DNA of 35,774 nucleotides from the IMG/VR virus record IMGVR_UViG_3300026292_000838, positions 1 through 35,774 of that record; one strand, given 5' to 3'. Made by a program: the position numbers and the translations under genes. The notes under the pieces are model-generated. The model worked only from the letters and a program-made list of their open reading frames with translations. It was not told where the DNA came from and did not search any database. Positions 27,827-34,228 of the stretch are shown piece by piece. Numbering within the stretch: position 1 is the first letter of the stretch; each line of letters begins with the position of its first letter. Origin of the DNA: a virus.

Positions 27827-28659
27827 TTTATATTATTACCAACTTCCTCACCAATTTGTATATAGTCCATTAGCTTTCCTGTTGCTTCATATTGTTTATT
27901 ATTAGTATAATTTATCGATTTTAGCATCAAACAGTCTCCTACAATACTCGATATTGCTCCAACGGCTGTATGACAGTCGCCATCTATAACTTGTAGCATT
28001 TTACGTTCGCTCATTACTGAATAGTACGTATTCCAATGATTTAGTATCTTTTGCAAAGATCTAAGGTCAGGATGGTCTTTACGCATTTGTATTGCTATAA
28101 CTCCTTGTCCAACACACGGTAACATCTTATCTAAAGGAAATCTTTTAGTAATCCTGTTTTCTAATCCTAATGCTTCTAACCCTGCTACTGCAAGTATAAT
28201 TGCATCGTACATTCCTTCGTCTAATTTACGTAGTCGTGTATCAATGTTTCCTCTAATAGGTCGTACATTAAAAGGAACATTAAAGTTTTCTGTTAGTTCT
28301 GCTATTCTTCTAGGCGAGCCTGTTCCAACTTTTGCATTAGGAAATAGTACACCTATATAACAATCTCTAGGATCTTGTCTTTCAAGTACAGCAACTATTT
28401 CAAGACGTTCGTCCATCTGTGCAGGTAAGTCTTTAAACGAATGTATTGCTAAGTCTATTTTTTTGTCTATTAATTGTTTTTCTATAGCAGAAACAAATAC
28501 ACCTTTACCACCCATTTCGTGTATAGGTTGGTCAGCTTTAATATCGCCTTGTGTTTTTATTTCGGTTATTTTTATTTCGGGCCATGCCTGCGGAAGTAGT
28601 GCAACGACTTTATCGGCGTATGCTAGAGCTAGTTTACTTCCTCTTACACCAATCTTCAT
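27823..28659 (-). CDS. hemC: Porphobilinogen deaminase (hydroxymethylbilane synthase)
   Basis: The 278-residue protein links four porphobilinogens into hydroxymethylbilane. I start it at ATG 28659, with GGAGG five bases upstream; longer reading runs into the tmRNA. Visible signatures are MKIGVRGSKLALAYA, DLAIHSFKDLP (catalytic Asp), VGTGSPRRIAEL, RPIRGNIDTRL, and DGDCHTAVGA with the cysteine that holds the dipyrromethane cofactor. It is a little shorter than cellular enzymes (about 310). It follows the tmRNA coding piece by about 30 bases and is coupled to hemE. Confidence 0.95.
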   Translation of the reverse strand: MKIGVRGSKLALAYADKVVALLPQAWPEIKITEIKTQGDIKADQPIHEMGGKGVFVSAIEKQLIDKKIDLAIHSFKDLPAQMDERLEIVAVLERQDPRDCYIGVLFPNAKVGTGSPRRIAELTENFNVPFNVRPIRGNIDTRLRKLDEGMYDAIILAVAGLEALGLENRITKRFPLDKMLPCVGQGVIAIQMRKDHPDLRSLQKILNHWNTYYSVMSERKMLQVIDGDCHTAVGAISSIVGDCLMLKSINYTNNKQYEATGKLMDYIQIGEEVGNNIK

Positions 28660-28689
28660 GTTACCTCCAATTTTAAAGTGCAACTTTTC

Positions 28690-28897
28690 TGTTGCTAGGT
28701 AAGTTGCCAACCCCGAGCAATTACGCCGCTAAGGCGTAATCCTCATTTACGTAGTTCTTAAGTGAACCGAAGTCTACGAAAGAAAATACGTTTGATACAT
28801 TATCGTTTGCATCTGTAACGTGTCTTCGCGTTAACCGAGCTTAGATCCGGACAACTCCACTTTCCTATTACCTGCCTGTCGATCCTATTTCACCCCC
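28690..28897 (-). ncRNA. ssrA: Permuted tmRNA, coding (5') piece
   Basis: The minus strand begins GGGGGTGAAATAGGATCGAC at 28897, the classic tmRNA 5' end. GGGGGTG pairs with CACCTCC before the CCA of the acceptor piece at 29080, with a G3-U70 pair, the alanine identity mark. The resume codon is GCA at 28810-28808. The tag has 29 codons before TAA (28723-28721): it begins ANDNVSNVF and ends DYALAA. A hairpin (ATTACGCC/GGCGTAAT) encloses the stop. The 3' limit near 28690 is approximate. The tag is longer than usual alphaproteobacterial tags (about 12-15). Confidence 0.9.
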
Positions 28898-28898
28898 A

Positions 28899-29066
28899 TC
28901 ATAAAGACACTAAACTATTCCGACTAACTTTAAACTGCTCTTTTCGACGTCTATCTGAAAATCTAAATCTTTCCTTAGTATTCCCCATCCAGCGATAGGT
29001 AGTACAAAGTGTACATCTTACTGTACGTTTACTAGCTTTTCTTCCTTTACGTCTATACTTTGCCAT
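28899..29066 (-). CDS. 55-residue basic protein in the tmRNA intervening segment
   Basis: The frame starts at ATG 29066, with AAGGA eight bases upstream, only 13 bases after the acceptor CCA, and ends at TGA 28901-28899, one base before the coding-piece 5' end. It fills nearly the entire segment removed when a permuted tmRNA matures. The product (MAKYRRKGRKASKRTVRCTL, then CTTYRWMGNTKERFRFSDRR) is strongly basic, with a single CxxC and several aromatic residues, and looks like an RNA- or DNA-binding peptide. No family is recognised. A longer frame upstream to 29135 reads through the acceptor RNA and is not used. Confidence 0.75.
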   Translation of the reverse strand: MAKYRRKGRKASKRTVRCTLCTTYRWMGNTKERFRFSDRRRKEQFKVSRNSLVSL

Positions 29067-29079
29067 CGTAGTGTCCTTA

Positions 29080-29142
29080 TGGTGGAGGTGTCGGGTATCG
29101 CACCCGAGTCCAGTACAGCGTTCGAATTGCTTCAACGTTGCA
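29080..29142 (-). ncRNA. ssrA: Permuted tmRNA, acceptor (3') piece
   Basis: The transcript starting near 29142 carries GCAACGTTGAAGC, then ACTCGGGTGCGATACCCGA (T-arm) and CACCTCC, ending ACCA at 29083-29080. It is the tRNA-like half of a circularly permuted tmRNA, placed upstream of the coding half, the order seen in alphaproteobacteria, some betaproteobacteria and cyanobacteria. The T-loop reads TGCGATA rather than the usual TTCRAxx, an odd change at position 55. Confidence 0.85.
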
Positions 29143-29148
29143 AGTATA

Positions 29149-29177
29149 TTTATAACATACTTTAACTACAATGTCAA
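29149..29177 (-). promoter_or_regulatory. Sigma70 promoter for tmRNA-hemC-hemE
   Basis: Minus strand -35 TTGACA (29177-29172), exact 17-base spacer, -10 TATAAA (29154-29149). Transcription would start near 29142, just at the acceptor piece. It overlaps the end of the DUF3307 gene. Confidence 0.75.
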
Positions 29178-29558
29178 GTAAAGAGTGTAGGCCATGTAGC
29201 AAGAATAATGAGCCATTTGGTCAATTCCTTGAATAATCCAAAATGGTTTGGTATCTTGTTTGATATCATTCGTACGTACATAACGAGTTTTGGTGTAATC
29301 TATGGTGAAGTGTAAAATAGTATCAACTATTCCAATAATGATTGCTAATTTGTAGTCGATAAAGAAAAGACAACTAATAAATGTTAAGACCCCGTGATCG
29401 AGTGCATGATAATATCCTTTTGGTGTCTTTAAGTCTATCTTGTCGCCGTGTGCAGGAGAATATCTACTCTGTAGAATTAAATCTGCTAGTGCGTGTTTTA
29501 TCAGTAGTGCGAAAAGAAGCCAGTCTGGATGCAATATCTCTAACGGGTTTAGGCTCAC
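29166..29558 (-). CDS. DUF3307 membrane protein
   Basis: The 130-residue protein starts at GTG 29558 with GGAGG nine bases upstream. It has several membrane segments and the DUF3307 pattern: LLIKHALADLILQSRYSPAH, YYHALDHGVLTF, DTILHFTIDYTKTRY and GIDQMAHYSCYMAYTLYL. DUF3307 proteins are inner-membrane proteins of unknown function seen in bacteria and marine phages. It overlaps the upstream 29464-29685 frame by 95 bases, and its end overlaps the tmRNA promoter. Confidence 0.8.
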   Translation of the reverse strand: MSLNPLEILHPDWLLFALLIKHALADLILQSRYSPAHGDKIDLKTPKGYYHALDHGVLTFISCLFFIDYKLAIIIGIVDTILHFTIDYTKTRYVRTNDIKQDTKPFWIIQGIDQMAHYSCYMAYTLYLTL

Positions 29559-29685
29559 TCGGCGGGTCCTCCTTTATAATTACTTCCGGAAAAAGTTCTG
29601 GATACTTTGTCTTGAATAACGACATCCTTAGTTTTAAATTGCTGACTCTCTCCTCAGAAGACATTTCTGTTAAGTCATCCGTCAT
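29464..29685 (-). CDS. Small protein overlapping the DUF3307 gene
   Basis: A 73-residue frame begins just after a GATAAATA late promoter (29691-29698) and overlaps DUF3307 by 95 bases in another frame. The product (MTDDLTEMSSEERVSNLKLR) is charged, with EVIIKEDPPSEPKPV in the middle and a Thr/Arg/Ser-rich end. No ribosome site is seen at the first ATG, so an internal start (ATG at codon 8 or 21) is possible. It resembles small phage proteins of unknown role. Confidence 0.5.
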   Translation of the reverse strand: MTDDLTEMSSEERVSNLKLRMSLFKTKYPELFPEVIIKEDPPSEPKPVRDIASRLASFRTTDKTRTSRFNSTE

Positions 29686-29690
29686 AAAAC

Positions 29691-29698
29691 TATTTATC
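29691..29698 (-). promoter_or_regulatory. T4-type late promoter
   Basis: Minus strand GATAAATA between the cold-shock gene and the 29685 gene. T4 spacing would put the transcript start at the first ATG. Confidence 0.5.
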
Positions 29699-29700
29699 GT

Positions 29701-29922
29701 CTAATTTTCTGGAACGTGAATTATTAGAATATCGGTAGCGACAGGTTTGTCGGCGTGATCGGTAATGGTATATTCAATGTGCATACCTTCAACAATCTTT
29801 TTAATTCCTGCTTTTCTGAATTCTGATACGTGAACGAACAAATCCTTTTGTCCATCGTCACGAGAAATAAAGCCGTAGCCTTTCACGTGATTGTACCATT
29901 TAAGTTTACCTTGTTGTGCCAT
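29701..29922 (-). CDS. csp: Cold-shock (CSD) protein
   Basis: The 73-residue protein is a single cold-shock domain: GKLKWYNHVKGYGFISRDD (RNP1, KGYGFI) and KDLFVHVSEF (RNP2), ending DILIIHVPEN. Such proteins bind single-stranded RNA or DNA and can open mRNA structure. A late promoter (AATAAATA) and an 11-base perfect hairpin lie in the leader, so structure-controlled expression is possible. AGAAAGAAAC precedes the start. Confidence 0.92.
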   Translation of the reverse strand: MAQQGKLKWYNHVKGYGFISRDDGQKDLFVHVSEFRKAGIKKIVEGMHIEYTITDHADKPVATDILIIHVPEN

Positions 29923-29946
29923 GTTTCTTTCTAGCCCTTGTGTTAT

Positions 29947-29981
29947 TAGTTATGGCGAAACAACAGGTCCCGCCATAACTA
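29947..29981 (-). promoter_or_regulatory. Perfect 11-bp hairpin in the csp leader
   Basis: Arms TAGTTATGGCG and CGCCATAACTA with a 13-base loop. There is no T-run, so it is not a simple terminator. It could be a structured leader or an operator next to the late promoter. Confidence 0.5.
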
Positions 29982-29989
29982 TATTTATT
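29982..29989 (-). promoter_or_regulatory. Late promoter for csp
   Basis: Minus strand AATAAATA, about 60 bases before the csp ATG; it overlaps the end of the 29988-30167 gene and abuts the hairpin. Confidence 0.45.
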
Positions 29990-30167
29990 ACATATTGTTC
30001 TTTTTATCTTGGATCTCAGCTCTTCTTGCTTTTGCTAATTTCCCCATCTCCCCTAGAGCTTTTCTTGCTCTTGCGGCAGATGCTTTTACACCTTTAGTAT
30101 CAAACGACTCGGCTTCCTTTAAGTAAGCCTCATATTGTGATTTGATCTGTTCATGTATGTCTGACAT
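29988..30167 (-). CDS. Histone H1-like (Hc1-type) small basic protein
   Basis: A 59-residue frame starts at ATG 30167 with AAGGAG nine bases upstream. The product (MSDIHEQIKSQYEAYLKEAE, then KGVKASAARARKALGEMGKL) is helical, with Lys/Arg/Ala repeats, and ends AKARRAEIQDKKNNM. This resembles the AAARARKALGE-type motif of small Hc1/H1-like proteins that bind DNA or RNA. It may compact DNA or act as a general binding protein. The family match is by eye. Confidence 0.65.
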   Translation of the reverse strand: MSDIHEQIKSQYEAYLKEAESFDTKGVKASAARARKALGEMGKLAKARRAEIQDKKNNM

Positions 30168-30185
30168 AATTTATCTCCTTCTACT

Positions 30186-30485
30186 TTAATTGACAGCTAG
30201 TTTAAGCCCTGTTGTTGATTCTATATACTGCTTAGCCGTTTTATCTGCTGTCTTCGCAATAAAAACAACGTTACTAAGGTTAATTAGCATTTCAGTATCC
30301 ATGCTGACTGTTAAAGAGAATGGAACCATTCCAATTCCGTCTTTCAACATAGTTAAAGCCATTGGCTTCTTGACTTTAATAGAATCTTTGTTTATCTGTG
30401 TTACACGGCACACAACTTCTTCCCCAGCTTGGGTTTTAAAAGTTATTGTATCGTTTACTTTGTAATCTGGATTTTCTACTAACAT
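30186..30485 (-). CDS. Small beta-rich protein of unknown function
   Basis: The 99-residue protein (MLVENPDYKVNDTITFKTQA) has strands such as EEVVCRVTQI and a central KKPMALTMLKDGIGMVPFSL, which could form a small barrel. It ends in a helix with TAKQYIESTTGLKL. No signal or membrane segment is present. It lies downstream of glutaredoxin in the same direction, with a short gap. I recognise the style as common in T4-like marine phages, but no function is known. Confidence 0.65.
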   Translation of the reverse strand: MLVENPDYKVNDTITFKTQAGEEVVCRVTQINKDSIKVKKPMALTMLKDGIGMVPFSLTVSMDTEMLINLSNVVFIAKTADKTAKQYIESTTGLKLAVN

Positions 30486-30494
30486 ATTTTTATT

Positions 30495-30776
30495 TTATCC
30501 TACTGAGTAACCGGAGCCGTTGAACCCTGTGTTTTCAATATATTCACAAAGTTGTTCCCAGCCTCCTATATAAGTATCACCTATAAAGATTTGCGGGGCT
30601 GTTCTTGGCTGTGGTAGTCCTTTTTCTTCGAAAAGAGCGAACAATTCGCCTGGTTGAATATCTGTTCCAAGCAAATGTTCTGTATAAGGAACGTTTAGTT
30701 TATCAAATTGTGCTTTTGCTTTAAGACAACTAGGGCAATGTGTCTTAGAGTAAATTGTAACTTCTTGTTTATTCAT
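30495..30776 (-). CDS. grx: Glutaredoxin
   Basis: The 93-residue protein has the glutaredoxin fold: VTIYSKTHCPSCLKAKAQF with CPSC at residues 14-17, PRTAPQIFIGDTYIGGWEQL with the cis-proline (TAP) and GG glutathione site. It can reduce the C-terminal cysteines of NrdA, and its position just after nrdB supports that. The start overlaps nrdB closely. Length is normal. Confidence 0.93.
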   Translation of the reverse strand: MNKQEVTIYSKTHCPSCLKAKAQFDKLNVPYTEHLLGTDIQPGELFALFEEKGLPQPRTAPQIFIGDTYIGGWEQLCEYIENTGFNGSGYSVG

Positions 30777-30777
30777 T

Positions 30778-31881
30778 CTAAAGAGTGAATCCTTTCAAAA
30801 CATCTTCGTCTACGTCTTGTTTAATACCACCAATTATGTAACTTTCAACTTCAGTTTCTTGTGGTGCAACTTGTAATCCTGCACTCGAAAGCCAATGTTG
30901 TGTCCACGGTAGTGGGTTATTGTTTAAAGATCTGTTATAGATAGTTTTTAAACCAAGTGCTTTCAATCTCTTGTTAGCAATGAATTCAACATAGTGATGT
31001 AATAGTTCTTCATTCAATCCTATAATTGCTCCATCCTTGAACAAATGATTTGCCCAAGCCTTTTCTTCATCTACACATTCTCTCCACATATTATAAACTT
31101 CTTCTTCGCACTCCTTTGCTATCTTTGCCATTTCTGGATCATCTAATCCTTTTTGCCAATTCTTCAAAACGTGTGTAGTTAAGTTTAAATGTGTAGCTTC
31201 ATCTCTTGCAACTAGTGATACAATCTTTGCTGAACCTTCCATGTTTTTAGATTCTGCAAAAGAAAAGGTACAAGCGAATGAAACATAAAAACGTAAACCT
31301 TCAAGTATATTTACATTCATCATAGCCAAGTAGAGCTTCTTTTTGACTTCACGCATTGATCCTTGCTTACGTTGAAACCAATCTTCTGCCGCTAATGTAA
31401 ATGCATCATAGTTTTTGGTTACAGATTGAGCTCTTTTTAGAATTTCTTTATCGTCCAAAATAGTATCAAATACTTCAGATGGATCTGGATAAACATTTTT
31501 AATAATGTGTGTATAAGAACGTGAATGAATTGTTTCAAAAAAGTCCCATGTAACAATACAGCCTTCTAGTTCTGGAATTGAAACGTATGGTAGAAATGCT
31601 AAACTAGGACCTCTGCCTTGAACACTATCTAACAATGTTTGGTATTTTAGGTTAGCAGTAAAAATATGTTTTTGCTCTGGTCGAAAGTTAGCATAATCTG
31701 CTCTGTCTTTTTGCAAACTAACTTCTTCAGGTCTCCAAAAGTAACCTAGCATAGTTTGGTTAAGTTTTTCGAACTCCGGAAACTTGAATACATCATATCT
31801 TTGTGTATTTTGATCAGGGCCAAAAAACATTGTGCTCTTTGTAAAATCAATCTTATCTTTATTGAATACGGTCTTCGCCAT
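30778..31881 (-). CDS. nrdB: Ribonucleotide reductase class Ia, beta subunit
   Basis: The 367-residue protein makes the tyrosyl radical for ribonucleotide reduction. Iron and radical residues are clear: ITWDFFETIHSRSYTHI-like segment with Glu, His and the radical Tyr in the E-T-I-H-S-R-S-Y pattern, then EGLRFYVSFACTFSFAES and ARDEATHLNLT with the second Glu and His ligands. It sits two bases upstream of glutaredoxin and 12 bases after nrdA. The C-terminus (DVDEDVLKGFTL) should bind the alpha subunit. Confidence 0.95.
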   Translation of the reverse strand: MAKTVFNKDKIDFTKSTMFFGPDQNTQRYDVFKFPEFEKLNQTMLGYFWRPEEVSLQKDRADYANFRPEQKHIFTANLKYQTLLDSVQGRGPSLAFLPYVSIPELEGCIVTWDFFETIHSRSYTHIIKNVYPDPSEVFDTILDDKEILKRAQSVTKNYDAFTLAAEDWFQRKQGSMREVKKKLYLAMMNVNILEGLRFYVSFACTFSFAESKNMEGSAKIVSLVARDEATHLNLTTHVLKNWQKGLDDPEMAKIAKECEEEVYNMWRECVDEEKAWANHLFKDGAIIGLNEELLHHYVEFIANKRLKALGLKTIYNRSLNNNPLPWTQHWLSSAGLQVAPQETEVESYIIGGIKQDVDEDVLKGFTL

Positions 31882-31893
31882 TAAACTTCCTTC

Positions 31894-34203
31894 CTATATT
31901 GTACAAGCTTCACATTCTTCTTCTTCGTTGTCCACACGTAATTCGTTTTCTTGTGGCTCAACTATCTTCTCGGCTGGCTCATCCACCTCGCCATCTGTTT
32001 TATAGTCATATGTATTTTGGTAGTATGATGTTTTCCAACCATACTTGTATGTGTTTAACAGATCTTTCATCATTATACTCATAGGTACTTCGTTATTGTC
32101 AAAGTGGGTTGGATTATAACTCCAGTTACCACTAATAGCTTGATCAAAGAACTTTTGCATTACAGACACTATATTAATATAGCCATCATTGCTAGGCATA
32201 TCCCAAAGTAGTGTGTAATGATTTTTTAAAGTCGTATACTGCGGAACAATTTGCTTAAGAGGCCCTTTTTTACTTTTCTTAACGGACAAGAATCCTCTAG
32301 GAGGCTCAATACCGTTTGTGGCATTCGACACAACGGAACTGCTCTCCGAAGGCATTTGTGCGGACAATGTTGAGTGCCTAAGACCGTGTTGTCCAATAGC
32401 CTCGCGAAGATAATCCCAGTCATATTTTAATGTTATTGAACATACTTCGTCCAACTCCTTCTTATAAGTGTCAATTGGCAGTATACCATCACTGTATTTA
32501 GTGCGATCAAAGTAGTCACATTTTCCTTTTTCTTGTGCAAGTTTATTACTTGCTTTCAAAAGATAAAACTGAAATGCTTCTGTTAGTTCGTGTACTTTTG
32601 TTAATGCTTTCTTATCTGAGTACTTACAACCATGCTTTGCTAGATAATGTGCAAGACCAATGTATCCTATTCCTAGTGAACGTCTAGCTTTTGTGCTTAT
32701 CTCAGCCGCCTTAATAGGATAGTTTTGATAATCAATAATCTCGTCTAATGCTCTTACAGCTAATTCAGCTAGTTCTTCTAGGTCATCTAATTCTTTTAGA
32801 GTTCCTACATTAATTGCACTAAGAATACATAAAGCAATTTCTCCATCTGGATCATCAATATGTTGTAGTGGCTTAGTAGGTAACGTAATCTCTTGACATA
32901 AGTTACTCATGTATACAGGATCTTTAAAAGAACTATGTGTATTACAATGATCAACATTCATTATATAGATACGTCCTGTTTCTGCTCTTTCTTTAATTAG
33001 TGCAGAAAAGAGTTGCATTGCAGACATAACTTTCTTTTTAACTTTATTATCTTTTTCATACTTTTCGTATAGTTCCTTAAACTTTTCTTGATCGTTAAAG
33101 TAGGCTTCATATAAGCCTGGAACATCTTTAGGTGAAAAAAGAGTTATATCGCCTTGGGTTAATAATCGTTCGTACATTGTTTTATTAAGTTGAATGGAAT
33201 AATCCAATTTACGAACACGGTTGTCTTCAGTGCCTTTATTATTTTTTAAGACAAGTATGTCTTCAATTTCTTGATGCCAAAAAGGAAAATGAACTGTAGC
33301 ACTACCGCCTCTTACTCCATTTTGTGTGCAACATCTAACAGTTGCTTCGAATTTTTTAAGAAACGGAATTACACCTGTGTGTGCAACTTCTCCACCTCTT
33401 ATTTTCGAATTGATTCCTCTGATACGTCCTGAGTTGATTCCGATCCCTGCTCTTTGGGCTGTGTATCTACCAATCGACATATCACTTGCGAAGATACTAT
33501 CAAGGGTATCGTCACTGTCAACAAGGACACACGAAGCAAACTGTCGAATAGGTGTGCGGACACCGGCCATGACTGGCGTTGGGATATTAATTTTAAAAAG
33601 TGAGGTCGCATCGTAGTATCTCCTTACATAATACATTCTATCTTCTTTAGGATAGTTAGCGAATAGTGTAGCCGCAATCATCATGTACATGTGTTGTGGC
33701 GACTCGAATACTTCACTAGTACTTCTATCTTGGCACAAGTACTTGTCAACTATTTGCCTTAGTCCTGCATAGGTAAAATTTTCATCTCTATTATGTTTGA
33801 GATACTTTTCCATCTGCTCAAACTCATCTTCAGTATACTTCTCTAATATATCTGCATCGTATACTGAACGGTTAATATTTCTTTTGACCATTTCTAGTAA
33901 TGGTACTTTTTCAAATCCACCAAATACGTCTTTATAAATTCCGTAAAGCAATAATCTTGCCGCAACGTATTGATAGTTGGGTTGGTCTAACGAAATTAAA
34001 TCGTTAGCTGATCTAATTAATAAGTCTTGTATCTCTCTTGACGACATTTTATCTGCAAACTGTATGCCTGCATTCATTTGCACCAAACTGCTAGAAACTC
34101 CAGTTAAGTTTTCACAAGCATAGTTTACTACTTTGTGAATCTTTTGAATATCTAATGGTGCAGTTTTGCCGTTTCTTTTGATGATGCTGAGGTCTGTGTT
34201 CAT
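31894..34203 (-). CDS. nrdA: Ribonucleotide reductase class Ia, alpha subunit
   Basis: The 769-residue protein is started at ATG 34203 (MNTDLSIIKRNGKTAPLD), with AAAGGGAAAG upstream; longer reading is not supported. It has an N-terminal ATP cone, the FASCVLVDSDD and CILSAIN cysteines, the NLCQEI active-site N-x-C-x-E, SNATNGIEPPRGFL, and a C-terminal EECEACTI redox pair. It reduces ribonucleoside diphosphates for viral DNA synthesis. The order nrdA-nrdB-grx matches T4-like phages. A weak possible sigma70 promoter lies inside the upstream beta-helix gene near 34711-34739. Confidence 0.95.
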   Translation of the reverse strand: MNTDLSIIKRNGKTAPLDIQKIHKVVNYACENLTGVSSSLVQMNAGIQFADKMSSREIQDLLIRSANDLISLDQPNYQYVAARLLLYGIYKDVFGGFEKVPLLEMVKRNINRSVYDADILEKYTEDEFEQMEKYLKHNRDENFTYAGLRQIVDKYLCQDRSTSEVFESPQHMYMMIAATLFANYPKEDRMYYVRRYYDATSLFKINIPTPVMAGVRTPIRQFASCVLVDSDDTLDSIFASDMSIGRYTAQRAGIGINSGRIRGINSKIRGGEVAHTGVIPFLKKFEATVRCCTQNGVRGGSATVHFPFWHQEIEDILVLKNNKGTEDNRVRKLDYSIQLNKTMYERLLTQGDITLFSPKDVPGLYEAYFNDQEKFKELYEKYEKDNKVKKKVMSAMQLFSALIKERAETGRIYIMNVDHCNTHSSFKDPVYMSNLCQEITLPTKPLQHIDDPDGEIALCILSAINVGTLKELDDLEELAELAVRALDEIIDYQNYPIKAAEISTKARRSLGIGYIGLAHYLAKHGCKYSDKKALTKVHELTEAFQFYLLKASNKLAQEKGKCDYFDRTKYSDGILPIDTYKKELDEVCSITLKYDWDYLREAIGQHGLRHSTLSAQMPSESSSVVSNATNGIEPPRGFLSVKKSKKGPLKQIVPQYTTLKNHYTLLWDMPSNDGYINIVSVMQKFFDQAISGNWSYNPTHFDNNEVPMSIMMKDLLNTYKYGWKTSYYQNTYDYKTDGEVDEPAEKIVEPQENELRVDNEEEECEACTI

Positions 34204-34228
34204 ACTTCTTTCCCTTTGTGTGTAATAC

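Noticed and set aside
32060-32105. TTGACA and TATAAT inside nrdA
   Set aside because: Spacer is about 19 bases, and it lies in coding sequence far from a start codon.
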